Assembly: GCF_001746415.1 (NCBI RefSeq)
Contig: NZ_MEHJ01000001.1
Coordinates: 5,524,501 to 5,588,500 of the forward strand
Reading direction: 5' to 3'
From: Streptomyces agglomeratus
GTDB taxonomy: Bacteria > Actinomycetota > Actinomycetes > Streptomycetales > Streptomycetaceae
Length of the DNA stretch: 64,000 nucleotides
Part shown: one piece after another, positions 63,421 through 64,000 of the stretch
How positions within the stretch are numbered: position 1 is the stretch's first letter
Layout of the letters: the number at the start of each line of letters is the position of its first letter
Position numbers and translations under genes: made by a program
The notes under the pieces: model-generated
The model's database searches: none
Told to the model about the DNA's origin: nothing
Seen by the model: only the letters and a program-made list of their open reading frames with translations

Positions 63421-63475
63421 ACTGACAAACCGCCGACAGACCACTGACAGACCGCCGACAGACCACTGACAGAAT
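63421..63475 (-). promoter_or_regulatory. five tandem 11-bp repeats, SARP-type binding site
   Basis: Plus-strand units: ACTGACAAACC, GCCGACAGACC, ACTGACAGACC, GCCGACAGACC, ACTGACAGAAT. All are on the same DNA face at 11-bp spacing, the geometry of OmpR/SARP direct-repeat sites. They end 23 bases before the DrrA ATG; a -10-like GATAGT is next to the ATG. Confidence 0.75.
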
Positions 63476-63528
63476 CGCCCGCCGGCCCCCCGCGGACGAC
63501 GCCCGCGCCTACCGGCGGCGGACACGCC

Positions 63529-63563
63529 GACAGCCCGCCGATGGGGGATGTCGGCGGGCTGTC
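63529..63563 (-). terminator. strong hairpin terminator after panB
   Basis: Perfect 13-bp stem: GACAGCCCGCCGA (63529-63541) and TCGGCGGGCTGTC (63551-63563), loop 9 bases; 28 bases past the panB stop. Confidence 0.88.
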
Positions 63564-63590
63564 TGTGGTGCGGCAGTGGCTCGGTGAGTC

Positions 63591-64000
63591 CTAGTGGAAG
63601 GTGTGCTCCTCCTGCGGGAACGTTCCGCCGACGACATCGCCGGCGAACGCCTTCGCCGCGTCCCCGAGGGTCTGCCGCAGGTTCGCGTACTGCTTGGTGA
63701 AGCGCGGCACCTTGCCGCCCGTCAGACCCGCCATGTCGGTCCACACGAGGACCTGCGCGTCCGTGTCGGGCCCCGCGCCGATGCCGACGGTCGGGATGTG
63801 CAGCGAGCGCGTCACCTCGGCGGCCAGCTCGGCCGGTACGAGCTCCAGCACCACAGCGAAGGCGCCCGCGTCCTGCGCCGCCTTCGCGTCCCGCAGCAGC
63901 TGGTGCGCGGCCTCGTCACTGCGGCCCTGGACCCGGTAACCCATGGTGTTCACGGACTGCGGAGTCAGGCCGAGGTGCGACATGACCGGGATGCCGGCCT
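63591..64000 (-). CDS. panB: ketopantoate hydroxymethyltransferase, C-terminal part (runs off window)
   Basis: The C-terminal ~136 residues of PanB, which makes ketopantoate from 2-oxoisovalerate and 5,10-methylene-THF, the first step to pantothenate and CoA. Visible: [24 protein letters not shown] at the window edge, [21 protein letters not shown] with the catalytic-region Glu, [29 protein letters not shown] and [10 protein letters not shown]. The frame is open through base 64000, so the start lies outside. The C-terminal tail [14 protein letters not shown] is the usual bacterial end. Followed by a strong terminator. Confidence 0.93.
   Translation of the reverse strand, partial: AGIPVMSHLGLTPQSVNTMGYRVQGRSDEAAHQLLRDAKAAQDAGAFAVVLELVPAELAAEVTRSLHIPTVGIGAGPDTDAQVLVWTDMAGLTGGKVPRFTKQYANLRQTLGDAAKAFAGDVVGGTFPQEEHTFH

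Overview
The window is about 72-75% GC. It has dense short-spaced operons, many GTG starts, leaderless promoters (a TAnnnT -10 box 5-9 bases before the start codon), a type A rnpB, LuxR/SARP/DUF397-type regulators, mycothiol- and F420-linked enzymes, and a RamA/RamB/RamR-like trio. All of this points to a Streptomyces chromosome or a very close relative. No rRNA, tRNA, integrase, transposase or CRISPR array was seen.

Layout. 1-3.35 kb: end of a SapB/AmfS-type morphogen lanthipeptide locus, with two half ABC exporters and a convergent RamR/AmfR-like regulator. 3.5-7.7 kb: a KstR-like TetR regulator and a divergent operon of glycosyltransferase, methyltransferase and an alpha/alpha-toroid 'prenyltransferase-like' protein. 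7.7-14.7 kb: small membrane protein, mycothiol-dependent isomerase family protein, F420-type LLM oxidoreductase, cell-wall amidase, methyltransferase, and a HATPase / XRE (frameshifted) / DUF397 regulatory cassette. 14.8-23.7 kb: steroid or branched-acyl CoA beta-oxidation genes (fused acyl-CoA dehydrogenase, SCP-type thiolase, MaoC hydratase, zinc alcohol dehydrogenase, Hsd4A-like SDR), with an orphan chitin-binding-like miniprotein, a DHA2 exporter and a truncated response regulator between them. 25-30 kb: iron-controlled siderophore-binding lipoprotein, then the Nif3 / zinc-ribbon / RNase H-phosphatase operon. 30-41 kb: eda, yaaA, RNB ribonuclease, MerR operon, rnpB, secreted proteins, a PhzF pseudogene, SDR, phoD, oxidoreductase and Bcr-type exporter. 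41.6-45 kb: AraC / VOC / UvrA-like operon. 45-58 kb: housekeeping and conserved genes including rsm22, DDAH, a PrimPol-type protein, heme oxygenase, map, F420:NADPH reductase and an M50 protease. 58-64 kb: AfsR-like SARP regulator (frameshifted), a DrrAB-type exporter, and panB running off the end.

How genes connect. Three copies of the KstR consensus (TnnAACnnGTTnnA) lie before the glycosyltransferase operon, the acyl-CoA dehydrogenase operon and the MaoC operon. In each, the last two bases of the box are the first two bases of a -10-like hexamer. This predicts one regulon under the KstR-like protein encoded at 3506-4138, joining CoA-ester catabolism to the uncharacterised glycosyltransferase/methyltransferase/toroid cassette. 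Two DmdR/IdeR iron boxes precede the siderophore-binding protein and the heme oxygenase. Five tandem 11-bp repeats sit just upstream of the DrrAB-type transporter, the spacing used by SARP regulators, and a SARP gene is the neighbouring gene.

Damage. Three regulator genes (XRE at 13.5 kb, TetR at 49.1 kb, SARP at 58.9 kb) each need removal of one extra base in or near a G/C run to read through. One PhzF gene has an amber codon. The repeated +1 pattern could be base-calling error as easily as real decay.
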